This document shows positions 1 through 11,108 of a stretch of 64,000 nt of DNA, piece by piece. Under the pieces are notes generated by a model that worked only from the letters and a program-made list of their open reading frames with translations, was not told the origin of the DNA and made no database searches. Numbering within the stretch: position 1 is the stretch's first letter; every line of letters begins with the position of its first letter. The position numbers were made by a program, and so were the translations under genes. The stretch comes from Oryzias latipes (lineage: Eukaryota > Chordata > Actinopteri > Beloniformes > Adrianichthyidae), in the NCBI RefSeq assembly GCF_002234675.1, contig NC_019865.2:30407945-30471944 (forward strand). The letters run 5' to 3'.

Positions 1-1024
1 ACATTTCTCCTGTAATAATAATGGCTCAGGTGATTTAGTTAACACTCTCCTAATATCCTGCAGTTTTCTTTCAAGCTTTTGTTGTTGCTCTATCTGTTTA
101 CGTTTTTTAGATGCAGAATAGCTAATGACTAGGCCCCTGATAAACGCCTTAGATGTTTCCCATAGCAATGAGGGATTATTGCTAGACTTTGAATTGATAT
201 CAAAGAAAATTTTAAATTCTTTAGTAAAATATGATGTAAATGTCTGATCTTTCAAAAGGTGCACATCAAATCTCCACCTCCTACTCCTTGCAGAAATACA
301 GGTGACAGTCAATTCTAGATACAGCACTGCATGATCACTAACCAAAATATTTCCAATTTCACAAGAAGAGACTTGTTGCACCTGAACTTTTGGAATAAAA
401 AAATAGTCAATACGAGTGTGGCATTTATAAGGGAGGAGAGTAGAAAGTAAACTCTTTGTTAGTGGGATGAAGGGTTCGCCAAACATCAGCTAGACAGATT
501 TCGTCGCAAATGGCAGAAAGGGCTCGTGCTTGGTTGGTTGGGGGGGAGCTTCGAGAAGGATATCTATCTACCAAAGGATTAAGTAAGCAGTTAAAATCAC
601 CTCCTACTAGGGAGATGGTAGAAGATAATTCAGAGAATTGAGAGAATGTTTTAATCAAAAAATCAGGGGAATAATTTGGTGGACAGTACAGATTCATAAT
701 AGTAATTTCTTCACCTTGCAAGACACCTTTGATGATAACATACCTCCCATATTTATCTTTGATACAAGTCTCAATCTGGAAAGGAAAATTCCTATTCATA
801 AGTATGACCACCCCCCTGCTACTGGTTGTGAAAGAGGAAAAATAGACCTGAGTAATCCAGCCATGTTTGAGTTTCAGATGCTCATTATCATTGAGGTGTG
901 TCTCCTGTAGTAATGCCACATCCACTTTCTCTCTGTGTAGAAGAGAGAGAACTTTCCTCTGTTTAATTTTCCCCCGCAGACCCCTTACATTCCATGAACA
1001 AAATTTGACTTTAGTTGGTGACAT
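1..1024 (-). pseudogene. L1-type ORF2, endonuclease domain, frameshifted
   Basis: Begins at 1024 (MSPTKVKF) and encodes an apurinic-type endonuclease. WNVRGL, QETHL, a central YCPPNYS and GGDFN are visible in the 425-1024 frame. The frame ends in TAA at 425, but the homologous protein resumes in another frame with TRIDYFF and then SDHAVL near 330-340, the conserved end of the domain. One single-base indel in the run around 428-440 explains the break. The part 1-330 continues as the linker before the reverse transcriptase, which is outside. Endonuclease catalytic positions (N, E, D/N, SDH) therefore all survive on either side of one frameshift. Confidence 0.8.
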
Positions 1025-1559
1025 TATAAGTAATGAGATATATGAGAGACTTTAGGAAAACAACAAGTATAGTTTTCTGAATTTGCACTAAATAACATAA
1101 CAGACCAGTGCAGAGCAGAAACAACAACCAAGAACATAATACATAAAAACAAGAAACAACAGAGAACAATGAACCAAAACAAAGAAGAAGAAGAAAAAAA
1201 AAAAAGGTGAGGGGTTTCTCCCCAGGTTGGTTGGGGATAGCTTTTCTGAAAGGCACCTGGGAAAGGTGCACAAACAACCAGCAGAAATGCTATACTGTGG
1301 CAGGCAGCTACTTAAGCGCCCTTAATTTTTTTTTTTTTTTTTTTTTTTTTGGAGTAGTTCTCCTTTGATCCTGTAAAGATGCCAGTTATAAATGATGAGA
1401 GTTTGGTATGATCACATAGTAAAAAGAAGAGGAAGAAGAAGAAAAAAAGATAGAAATAATAAAAAATAAAAATATAGGGCATGAGCATGAGTCTTAATGA
1501 GTCATAAAATAAATATTAGGAGTAACCCACGCCTTATTTAGAACCATCGGCGACGTCAT

Positions 1560-2405
1560 TCAGCCGTTATTTGTAATGCTGGATACATACGACAGAGCCT
1601 CCGCCGGCGAGAGGAAAGTTTTTCGGGAGCCGTTGAATGACACCTGCAGCCTCGCCGGGAACAGCATGGAGTATTCCGCGCCGATTTCTCTCAGACGCTG
1701 TTTGGCTTGTGTGAACTCCTTTCGCTTTTGCAGCACCGCAGCCGACAGGTCGTTGTAGAAAGAGATCTTCTTTCCATCCAGCATGATTTCGCCCTCTGCA
1801 GCCTTTCGCCGCACCGCCGCCATCACTCTCTGCTTATCAGGAAATGCGTGGAATCTGATGATCACCGGGCGCGGCCGCTGGCCGACCCCGGGCTTGGGCG
1901 CCAGAGAGCGGTGTGCTCGTTCCAGCTTGACACGTCCCCCTTTCATATCCACACCGAGGAAAGTTGGTAGCCAGCGTTCAAAAAAGTCTAAAGCATCGTT
2001 ACCCTCCACATTTTCAGGAAAGTTAAATATGCGGACATTTTTGCGCCGTCCCCGGTTTTCCAGCTCGTCAATATGTTCCGTGAGAGTGTCCACTTTCTTC
2101 TCCAGGGCCCTCATGTTAGCATGGAGCGGATCGTTAGCTGTTTCTAGCTGTAGCACTCTAGCCTCCGCTTCATCCAGACGTTCGCTGGCTTTCTTAAGTT
2201 CAGCCGTATGTGCGAGGACTGTTTTAGCCAGAGGGTCTAGCTTGTCGTTGATTGTCGACATGAGTTTGAAAGTCATTACCTCCAGTGCTTTAGCTAGCGC
2301 AGGCTCCAGCTCCATATCACTCTCGTCGTCCTGGTCGCCATGTTGAATCACATGTGAAGCTGACTTATCGGCGATTTGTTTGTTTTTACGTTTTGTATTC
2401 GGCAT
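1560..2405 (-). CDS. L1-type ORF1 protein (RNA-binding chaperone)
   Basis: Uninterrupted frame of 281 residues beginning MPNTKRKNK; an in-frame upstream ATG at 2456 would add 17 residues but looks less likely. An acidic N-terminus is followed by a coiled coil (about residues 50-120, heptads with KKASERLDEAEARVLQLE). Next comes an RRM-like block starting GRRKNVRIFNFPE, including ERAHRSLAPKPG and RPRPVIIRF, and a C-terminal basic domain with KRKEFTQAKQRLREIG. This is the domain order of L1 ORF1p, a trimeric nucleic-acid chaperone that coats the LINE RNA in the cytoplasm. No stop or frameshift is seen, so the insertion is fairly young. Confidence in family is high; activity cannot be judged. Confidence 0.85.
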   Translation of the reverse strand: MPNTKRKNKQIADKSASHVIQHGDQDDESDMELEPALAKALEVMTFKLMSTINDKLDPLAKTVLAHTAELKKASERLDEAEARVLQLETANDPLHANMRALEKKVDTLTEHIDELENRGRRKNVRIFNFPENVEGNDALDFFERWLPTFLGVDMKGGRVKLERAHRSLAPKPGVGQRPRPVIIRFHAFPDKQRVMAAVRRKAAEGEIMLDGKKISFYNDLSAAVLQKRKEFTQAKQRLREIGAEYSMLFPARLQVSFNGSRKTFLSPAEALSYVSSITNNG

Positions 2406-2565
2406 CTTAAGGTGCTGTTTGGTCCAAAAATGTTCCAAAGTCATAACACACTCCAAGTAAAGTAAAAAAATAGGACAACTTTAAAGAGAATTTTCAGATA
2501 TTAATTGGGCGCCTAAGAGCTCCGAGCAAACACGTCCGTCTCCTAAGCCGCCATCACCGCCCCCC

Positions 2566-2955
2566 CGGAGGATTTTTATTGTTGGTGTTGCACAAAATAA
2601 ATTAATTAATTAAATATTTTCGAAGTAATCCCAGTGACGGGTTCTATGATTTAGTTTTTAATGTTTTATAAGACCCTAAAAATTGTATTTACAATAACAC
2701 GTTAATTAAAAATCAAATCACTCTGGTACGTTTCACAAAGACGCACACAGGACATCACACACCAAGCAGAAATGAACTTTTTGTTAAAAATGATATCAGA
2801 AGTCCAGCTCCAACAAAATGATGAAAGAACAAAGAAAATAGAAAGATTTGTTATTTCTAACTATTAATAATTTCAGGCTTTGTTTGTTTTGTTCTGCAGC
2901 ATATTCACATTTGTACAATTTTGACAGAATTTATTTTTATGGAGAGCAAACTATT
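2566..2955. other. No gene seen, AT-rich
   Basis: AT-rich DNA with short A/T runs between the L1 5' end and the gypsy fragment. I see no exon, inverted repeat or tandem repeat here. Confidence 0.4.
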
Positions 2956-2959
2956 ACAC

Positions 2960-3862
2960 GTTATACCATGGTCCGGGTATCTCAGGTGTGGAAGGCCTTC
3001 TGCTCTGCCTTGGGTGCCACGGTTAGCCTGACGTCCGGTTACCATCCCAATCTAACGGCCAGGTGGAAAGAGCCAACATGAAGCTGGAGGCCGCTCTTCG
3101 TTGCCTGGCAGCTCAGAATCCCGCCGATTCTGAGCCGCAGATGTAGCAGTCCAAGTTCCTGGTCTGGATTGAATACGCCCATAACAACCATCTGTCTTCA
3201 GCCACGGGGGTGTCTCCATTTGGGGCCTCCCTCGGTTACTCACCACCTCTGTTTCCGTCACAAGAACTCGATTTGGCAGTGCCCCTGGTTCAACACGATC
3301 TCCAGTGGTGTCGGCGCATTTGGCAAAGCCAGGGCAGCTCTCCTGCGCACCAGGAAGAGCAACTGCCGAATCGCCAATCGTCACAGGGTGGTGGGACTCA
3401 CTTACCTGTCTGGTCAGAGGATTTGGCTCTCTTCTCGAAACATCCCCATCCAGGCTACCTCCCGTAAACTGGCTCCACGTTTCATCGGACCTTACACCAT
3501 TGAGCATGTTATCAACCCGTCCTGTGTCTGTTTACGGCTTCCGGCAGCACTTAAAGTACACCCATCATTACATGTTTCCCAAATTAAACCCTTTTCAGGA
3601 GAGTCCTCTTTGCTCTTTGCCCGCCGTCCGCTGCCCCTCCACCCGCCCGCATAATTGACGGCGCCCTGGCATACACTGTTAGTCGGGTGTAGGATGTTCG
3701 ACGCCGGGGTCGGGGTCTTCAATACCTGGTAGACTGGGAGGGTTACGGTCCTGAGGAATGGTCTTGGATCTCCCGTTCCCTCATTTTGGATCGTTTTCTC
3801 ATTAAGGACTTCTTCCGTGCTTACCTTGATCGGCGTCCTGGACAGCCCGGCGGCGGTCATTG
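2960..3862 (+). pseudogene. Ty3/gypsy (chromovirus) integrase and chromodomain remnant
   Basis: The plus strand encodes the end of a Ty3/gypsy pol polyprotein in several broken frames. The integrase core tail ([18 protein letters not shown]) is followed after a frameshift by the YAHNNH and ATGVSPF blocks. Then come LAPRFIGPY and KVHPSLHVSQIKPF from the C-terminal integrase domain, and finally a chromodomain-like segment ([18 protein letters not shown]). The chromodomain marks the chromovirus lineage, in which it guides insertion through histone marks. At least two frameshifts and one stop (near 3145) make it non-functional. A G-rich polypurine tract follows at 3862-3878. Confidence 0.85.
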
Positions 3863-3883
3863 AGGGGGGGGGGGGGGGTGTAC

Positions 3884-4189
3884 TGTCATGGTACCTCTGG
3901 CAGTTATCCTCCCCCTCCCATATCTCCTCTGCTCTAATGATTGGAACCAGCTGTGGACACTCACCTCATCTACTCACCGCTTTCTTAACCCTTGTGCTAC
4001 CTTAGATGACCCCACCCTTACATTGACGTGTTCTCCCTACCATGACAGAGAACTCCTACAGCAAGACTGTTGTCGGTTCTGGTCACCAGCCGAAATCCTG
4101 AACTCCAAAGACTATTGATTTTTCCGACCGGAAAAATAAAAACCTTTTTTTTTTATCCATTCTACGTTTGAGTTTTCTTCCGGGTTCCA

Positions 4190-4190
<1 letters not shown>
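3884..4190 (+). mobile_element. Gypsy 3' LTR, degraded
   Basis: Directly after the polypurine tract the sequence starts TGTCATGG, the expected TG start of a 3' LTR. It is interrupted at 3985 by a piggyBac-like fragment and seems to resume at about 4055, with AATAAA near 4134 followed by a T tract. The right boundary is uncertain because a LINE 3' piece abuts it. Confidence 0.5.
3985..4052 (+). mobile_element. piggyBac-like MITE terminal fragment
   Basis: TTAA followed by CCCTTGTGCTACCTTAG and about 45 further bases match, inverted, the right end of the MITE at 18721-18923. TTAA is the piggyBac-type target site. Only one end is present. Confidence 0.6.
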
Positions 4191-4634
<444 letters not shown>

Positions 4635-4639
4635 TCCAG

Positions 4640-6858
4640 TAGATAATAAACCTTTGTTCCCCACACGTGAGCAGATGCCTGTAGCGGCATTCAGGGATTG
4701 AATCAGTCTCAGAGATGATTGATTTATGATCCATGTCAGACCTACAGCCAAGCCTCCCAGATGGTCTTAGAAGATCAAAGACTGTTTCTGCTGAAGGAAG
4801 ATGAGTTTTGAGCTCCAGCCCTAAAACCTCTTTACATATGCAATGTTCAGGAAGTCCCTTTGAAATTCAATGTACGGGAACCACACACAGTAAACCTGAA
4901 AGAGAACCTTCAATGAAATAAAGATAAGATAAAAAGCCTAAGAGAAATAAAGACCACAAAAATATAAATTCCTTCATTACTCAGAACTTTTGTACTGTTG
5001 TGTTATCTATAGATAAAGTGTGTTCATTGTTTTTCTGTGAGGAACGTGATCCTGGGAATGCAGTAAAAGATTTTGTATTGACCTGGAGGCAGCTGTTCAC
5101 CTTAAATCTGCAATAATCTGCAATAAATGGGCCGGTTTAGGCACCGGTGAACAAACAATCACAAGGGATGTTTTGATTAGCTTCCTGACGATGTCAAGAA
5201 ATGTTTAGATTGGTTTCCTAACTTTTGTAAACCATATGTGTGTGTGTGTGTATGTTTACGCCCAGATTCTGTTAAAGGTGGGAGCAGAGCTTTGCAAAAC
5301 TCAGAGCAAACTTGTGCGTTGTCTGAGTACAAGCTTTTACTTTGCTCTCCACGTGGAAGGAATTCCTCGAGTCTGCCTCCTTTCTTTCGGCATACATATA
5401 GTTGAGAAATGTTGGTTTAGTTTTAGATCCAACAGTTAAAAGATAAGTCCTGAATATAATTCTTAATCAACCCTAAACTGAATGCCGGCATGACAAGCAA
5501 AAGAGCTCTGCGGCAGAGCTATGTCCGGTAGGTGAAGCAGGAAGCTTGGGCATCCAAAATCTTATATTTTTCTGATTTTCATCGTGACAATAGATCGATC
5601 ATTGTTTTTATTTTCCCCCTCTTGAACAAATGTGGGTCACAGAGACACGGAAGTAGCGACAGAAAGCGGCTTTTGCAGCAAGACAGACGGAGAGCGTACC
5701 GGGATGTGAAAGAACCCAGACATGAAAACATTACCGATGCTTTTGTGCTTTTTAAAATAAATACATTTGATCTCTAAACATCCGTGTCTTCAAGGTAATG
5801 TAATGAGACACACACAGAAATGCGAAAGGATCTGCTGTAAATCCAACGATTGTTCACATCCGTGTTTATGAAGCTTGGGGCTAAGTCAGGTAGGCGAAGC
5901 AGCAATCCGTGTTCACGAATGACGTAAATAATTATTTCGTTTGCACAACTTAATTTTTTCGAGGGAACGAGATTTTTTTTCATGTCAGGACATTTTGGCC
6001 TAAAGTTTAGTTTTCAAATACTTGCATTTTTTTCCACGTACTTTTCCACTAATCCATAACCATGTTTGGCCTTACTTTTTGAGCCCATTCACTGATCCTT
6101 CTCCACAAAAATCTCAATGATCTGTTGTAAAAGACTTCCTTATTTTTCGTTAGTGTGATGAGTCTCTCCCTCTCAATGAAAAAAGACATCCTTGGTCTGT
6201 TCTGTTCCTACTTCAATGCAGCTGTCAGCTCAAGTCTGACCCCTGCTGGTGAGGCTCACCTCAGCAGCAGCCTTTTCTCCATCTTTAGAGTCAGCCCTGC
6301 ACAGCACATCACTGTTACAGTAGTCCTGCAGTCAGACATGAGGTGAAGCGCTGCAGAGCCTCAACCTGAGTTTCCGCTCCCTATGTGATCTTACAACACT
6401 CAAATTCGGCGATTCAACCTCAGAAACTGTGGAAAACGTGTCGAGTCAACAAAAAATGTATATTTAACACGGATAAGTGGAACGTAATATTTATTTAATG
6501 TGCTATTTTTCTATTTTATTACAATATCAGGTGAGGCCGAGCCTCACTTGCCTCATCTGACCGTCACGTCACTGCTTCCACTCATACTCTTCTCTGGTCC
6601 TAAGGTGAACATAAGCATTGATCCAGCTTTATGGTTGTAATGCTCATCTTTTCATGTATTAAAGTCCAAATATTTGGCAGAGCACCATAGGGAATCGAAC
6701 CCTAACCTGCTAAAGCAGGCATACCATTATCAGTGTCTTTATGTTTTTAGACCAAACATGAATAGAGCCTAGGATAGCCTTATGCTTCAACCGAGTTTCA
6801 GCTTACTGGACTGTCTCCGCCCCCTCCACTTCCTCCCCCGAGTCCAGACTGAAATAGT
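4640..6858. other. No gene recognised; scattered repeat fragments
   Basis: No exon series is recognisable in these 2.2 kb. A copy of the GAACG-type repeat lies at about 5915-5990. A tRNA-like half with a B-box-like GGTTCGATTCC lies on the minus strand at 6665-6715, but no full cloverleaf can be drawn. Confidence 0.4.
5915..5990 (+). repeat. Short copy of GAACG-type repeat
   Basis: ACGTAAATAATTATTTCG, then TCGAGGGAACGAGAT and ATGTCAGGACA. It shares both ends with the expanded copy at 15150-15420 but lacks the internal tandem units. Confidence 0.55.
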
Positions 6859-6872
6859 GAAAATTCAAACTG
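6859..6872. repeat. Target-site duplication (left) of retroposon copy 1
   Basis: GAAAATTCAAACTG, identical to 9291-9304. Confidence 0.85.
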
Positions 6873-7530
6873 GGTTTGGTGTGGTGGGCTCTGCCGGGCC
6901 CACTGCTCTCCCGACTTGGGCTCTGGTTGCTCGGGGGGGGGGCTTGGGGTTCTGGGGCCTGGGGTCGTCTGCCCGCGGCCGGTGTTTCGCCCATGGCCAG
7001 TAGTTGCCGCATGGCCTGGCCTCCCGGGGGTCGACGTTGCATTCACAGCAGGGGTTAAGGGGCTCATTTGGGTGGGAGGTCAGGGCATGAATGGTGGGGC
7101 TGGACCTCCTGCCACACCGTTTTGGCACCGGGCACCTTTCCTTGCTCGCTGTCTCTCGGCGCTACGAGGCTCTGGCCTCCATCTGCGGCTGGCTTGCCGC
7201 CTCCTGACTGCCTGGCCGCCCTGGGAGGGGGGGCGCCTACCGCGGCCGGCTGGGGGGCCGGTCGCTCGGGGGAGCCTTCTTCTCCCGGTTGTGCCCATCC
7301 GCCTGCTCCTCCCCGCTCTCGCCCAAACAAATGTTGCACACAGTCACATGGGGCTCTGGGAACTGGATGGGTGGGGTACGCTGGCGGGGCTCACTGGGGT
7401 GTTTCTCTCTGGGGTCGCGTCGGCGCCCGCCCTCCATCCCGGTTTTACTTGCATATTAGACACCCTGATTCATCTAGGGCCTTGTGGGGAGGGTCTGGTG
7501 GAGGAGGGCACAGTGAAACATCCGTGCTCA

Positions 7531-7577
<47 letters not shown>

Positions 7578-9290
7578 CACTGTATTTTATCCCACGAAGG
7601 GAAATTCTTTCTCCGCATTTGACCCATCCCCTTGGGGAGCGGTGAGCTGCAGCCGAAACCGCGCTCGGGAGGCGGTAGCGTTAAGGGTCTTGCCTAAGGA
7701 ACCTCACTGGGTGATGTTAACTGCTCTCCATTGATATGGTAATTGCCCCCAGCTCCCCTCCGGGAATCGAACCCTGGTTTCCTGCATGATAGCTTCCCAC
7801 CTTACCAACCGAGCTACCCAGCCGCTCTTTCCCCATCTTTCCCCATCTTTCACTGGTCCCCCCCACAATTTTAACTTCCACTTTAGACACACACACTGCA
7901 TGTTAGCAGCACACAAACAGCAAATACACACCACACACAGAGGGACCCCGGAGAGGTGGGGCTCTGTGGCTTGGCAGCGGTGGGGCCCCCCACACTGGAG
8001 ACCTCCTATTTTACCTGAAGCACACTCACAGCGCACCCACACCTCCATACATAGGTGGGGTCAGGGAGGGGCGGCCGGTCTTCACCCGCCTGGTCCTCTC
8101 AGGGCGGCCGGGCTTGTGGGTATCCTGTAGGCTGAGGTAATTGGTCGGGCATGCGGCGCTGGGGGGTCGGTCGGCCAGAGGGAGTTACTGCGTGGCGGCT
8201 GGGGGTAACCAGAAGATGGTGAGTATGTGTGCGAGAGTGCATGGGTGGGACGGACCTGGGGGCTGGCTATCTGGGATCCTCGGGGCTCTCCCTCCCCATC
8301 ACAGAGGGGAGAGGGCATCAAGGGGGTTGGGGAGGGGGGCTTAGATAATATGGCGGGGGAGGAGGGTTGTAGAGGGTAGGGTCATGGGGGGTGACTATGG
8401 GTGCGCGGCGATCTCTGGGATGCTCGGGCCGGGTGCCGAGGCTGGCTCGCAGAGGCGGGGCGTCGGTTGGGTGATCGGCGGCCCAAGGATTTTCGGGGCC
8501 CTGGCGTCGTCCCTGGCCCCTGTCTCGGTGTCCGGCGCCCGGTGGCCCCCATGGCTGCCGCCTGGTACGGCCAAGCGCTCCTGTCCTGTGGCCTTAGGGT
8601 CGGACGCCGGGTTCGCTAATGCCTTTCGGCGTCGGGGGGGGGCCCTGTAGGGGGGCATTCTCTGCGCCTGGCTGGGTGGGTGGGCGATCCCCCCCCCCCC
8701 CCCCCCCCTCCCGGGCTGCCTGGGTCCGGTGCCGTGGGGGTTCCTGACCTGGGGGTCTCTCCTCCCCTCTCCTGGTCTGGCTGGGTAGGATCTGGTTCGC
8801 CTTATGAACACACGGTTCACTTCGGCAGCATGCATATATCTCCACCCCCACGTGCACGTGCACACTGCCACACTGCTCCCTGTCTGCTTCATCCCTCGTC
8901 TTAACCCACAGTGTGTTGATGGACAGATGTTTTCCACTCATCTTAGAGTCAGAGTTTCACCTTTGATGCAATATTTGTCTTTCCAGCAGATCTGGTATAA
9001 TTGTTACAGCTTAAAATAATAACTTATTCAAACCAGTACTTGTATCCCCCACTTACTCACCTCTTTTCCTTTTACTGTCTTCCCTCCTCCCCCCTCACAT
9101 TCTTCCCCTTTCCCTCCCCACACACACTAAATGTAACAAATAAATAAAAAATAATACAACAAAAAGGGGTTTATACAAATCTACACCCTGGTTTCTCAAA
9201 GCTATATAACCTCTTTTTGTGATAGTAAAACCTGTCCAACACAAAAAGCCTTCAGCTCAGCTGTTGGACAGAACAAGTAAAAAAAAAAAA
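6873..9290 (+). mobile_element. GC-rich non-coding poly(A) retroposon, copy 1
   Basis: The insertion is bounded by an exact 14-bp duplication, GAAAATTCAAACTG, at 6859-6872 and 9291-9304. The 3' end on the plus strand is a poly(A) run (9279-9290), preceded by CTGTTGGACAGAACAAGT. The body is very GC-rich (about 6880-8790), then a pyrimidine-rich stretch (9050-9125) and an AT-rich 3' segment. There is no reverse transcriptase or other recognisable protein; long frames in the GC-rich part are low-complexity G/P/R/A chains in several frames at once. Poly(A) plus a 14-bp duplication indicates target-primed insertion by a LINE. Copies at 25330-26743 and 52480-53020 share the 3' part. A SINE is inserted at 7533-7827. 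Confidence 0.8.
7533..7827 (-). mobile_element. tRNA-headed SINE inside retroposon copy 1
   Basis: On the minus strand it starts near 7827 with a tRNA-like head. An A box (TAGCTCGGTTGG) and a B box (GGTTCGATTCC) are correctly spaced for a pol III promoter. A body of about 190 bp follows, then a poly(A) seen as the T tract 7533-7573. Its last bases (GAATTTC..CGTGGGATAAA) resemble the 3' tail of the Rex1-like LINE near 45001-45025, suggesting it borrows that LINE's machinery. Confidence 0.75.
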
Positions 9291-9304
9291 GAAAATTCAA
9301 ACTG
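9291..9304. repeat. Target-site duplication (right) of retroposon copy 1
   Basis: GAAAATTCAAACTG immediately after the poly(A), identical to 6859-6872. Confidence 0.85.
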
Positions 9305-9976
9305 AACCGTTTCAGAAAGCTGCATAGCTCCTCCTCTGAGTTTTTTCTGTTGTGAAAAGGACCCACTCTCCGAGCACCACGCACTCCATAACAGTCCAGA
9401 TGCCTTTCTAAGGTTGCTGAAGTCAAACCTCTGTCTCTGGCTGGCCAAAGCAGTTTTGTCCATCAAAATTACAAACAGAATCAAAGGGGAAGTCATGGAG
9501 CTCATTTGGACTGAGCCCAAGAGAAAACATGGTGGAAGTAACAGCCCTTACAAATTTGTTCATGAATCCCTCCTCCAGTTCTGGCTCCAGACTGAGGCCC
9601 CAGTAAATCAGGAATAATTGTATCCTGTAATAAAAGGATTTTTTTGGTTGAATCGCCCTTTGTCTGGCCCGTCCCCCAGAAGCAGTTTAACATGAAACAG
9701 CCCAACAGGGCAAATGCTTCTAGCAACACAACTCCCGGGGTCATCTGGGCACGCAAACCCCTCCACCACGATAAGGTGGCGATTCAGGGAGGGGAATTCA
9801 TCAGTCACTAGCCAATTACTAACAATTACTGTGGGGAAACCGAAGTGCTCGGAGAAAACCCACAGGACTACCAGGATTTGTTTGACTTATTTCCCTATAA
9901 ATTTGGTGACTGATCATTTATTTTATTGGATTAAATTGAATGATTTTATTTGCATCAATTATTTATTGTTGTTATA

Positions 9977-10127
9977 AAGGTCCCTAAATATTTACTAATA
10001 CGTTTGTAAAAGTGGGGGGTAACCGAAGCCCTCGGAGAAAACCCACGCAGACGCGCTTCTGCCAGCCAACGATGTTAACCAACAGACCAACGTGCTGCCC
10101 CTGTTTTTGAAGCTCATTTTGGGGATT
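9977..10127. repeat. 151-bp direct duplication, copy 1
   Basis: Nearly identical to 10333-10483. The core is a SINE-like 3' part (ACCGAAGCCCTCGGAGAAA ... CAACGTGCTGCCC). A third partial match starts at about 9834. Confidence 0.85.
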
Positions 10128-10332
10128 GTTGTTTTTTTATTTACTTTATTGGATTGAATTTCAAGTATTGTATTACTTTTAAATATTTAAGTGGTTTGTT
10201 TATTTGTGTTTTTATATTTATCTATTTGGAGGGGGGTAATGATTTGAGCTGTACCTCTTTGCTGAGTGAAACTTCACAGCTACATGGAAAAGCTGGAAGC
10301 TGAATTTTTAGTTTTTGGTCTACACCTGTGAC

Positions 10333-10483
10333 AAGGTCCCCAAATATTTACAATTACATTTGTAAAAGTGGGGGGTAACCGAAGCCCTCGGAGAAAACCC
10401 ACACAGACGCGCTTCTGCCAGCCAACGATGTTAACCAACAGACCAACGTGCTGCCCCTGTTTTTGAAGCTTATTTTGGGGATT
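10333..10483. repeat. 151-bp direct duplication, copy 2
   Basis: Same length as 9977-10127 with only a few substitutions, offset 356 bp. Confidence 0.85.
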
Positions 10484-11108
10484 TTTCCACAGAGTGTAGA
10501 TAAACTTTTAGGAGGAAGATTTTCTCCTTGGGTTCAGAGGTACAGACCTGGCAGTCAGGGGCCGAATTGTTAAAGGAACTTTGGATTGTATAATCTGTAG
10601 GTACGCCTAAAGATTTTTCAATGTAGGCGTACTCTTCCCCTATCACTAATTTTGGGGGTGGGGGTGGGGGTTGCACCCGGTTCTTTAAGATGGTATCCAG
10701 TTGGCTGTTTTATTTTCACAAATAGATTTTTTGTAATTTTAAGAAAAGTATCCAATAAGTAGTTTCATTAAAAAAAATCTTTCTACCAAGTATCAAATTA
10801 TCATAATATAAAAATATGAAATGTAAAAAAACTATAAAAATGATATAAAACCAAAACTAAAATATGTGGTATCAGGGGATACATTTGTGCTGTACAGTGG
10901 TGACAAGGATAATTCCCACAATCCTTTGCTTTTTACAGTCAACTCCCACAATCCATCTGTGTTTACAGTAAAACACAGTGAAGCCTTTTTACAGTATTTT
11001 ACTGCTGACATTGCAGTAAAATACTGCCCAGTGTACAGAAATCTGTTACAGTGTACTTTTCCTCTTCCTCTTTTCTAATTCTTTTTCTTCATCTTCTTCT
11101 TGAATCCT

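Larger units (their letters stand above)
1..2565 (-). mobile_element. L1-type LINE, 5' portion (cut by window edge)
   Basis: Read on the minus strand, this holds a G/C-rich 5' leader near 2565, a complete ORF1 (1560-2405), an inter-ORF spacer with A/T tracts, and the start of ORF2 (1024 downward), which runs off the window. This order (coiled-coil RNA-binding ORF1, then endonuclease/RT ORF2) is that of L1-clade retrotransposons. The 5' end is placed by the change from the G-rich leader to AT-rich DNA at about 2560. I saw no target duplication because the 3' end is outside. Confidence 0.85.

Noticed and set aside
6665-6715. Possible tRNA on the minus strand
   Set aside because: A T-arm-like GGTTCGATTCC and one stem are present, but no D arm or acceptor pairing; probably a SINE or tRNA fragment.
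6916-7575. Long open frame of Gly/Pro/Arg/Leu-rich protein
   Set aside because: Several overlapping frames on both strands are equally open, as expected of very GC-rich non-coding DNA; no domain, and it ends in the T tract of an inserted SINE.
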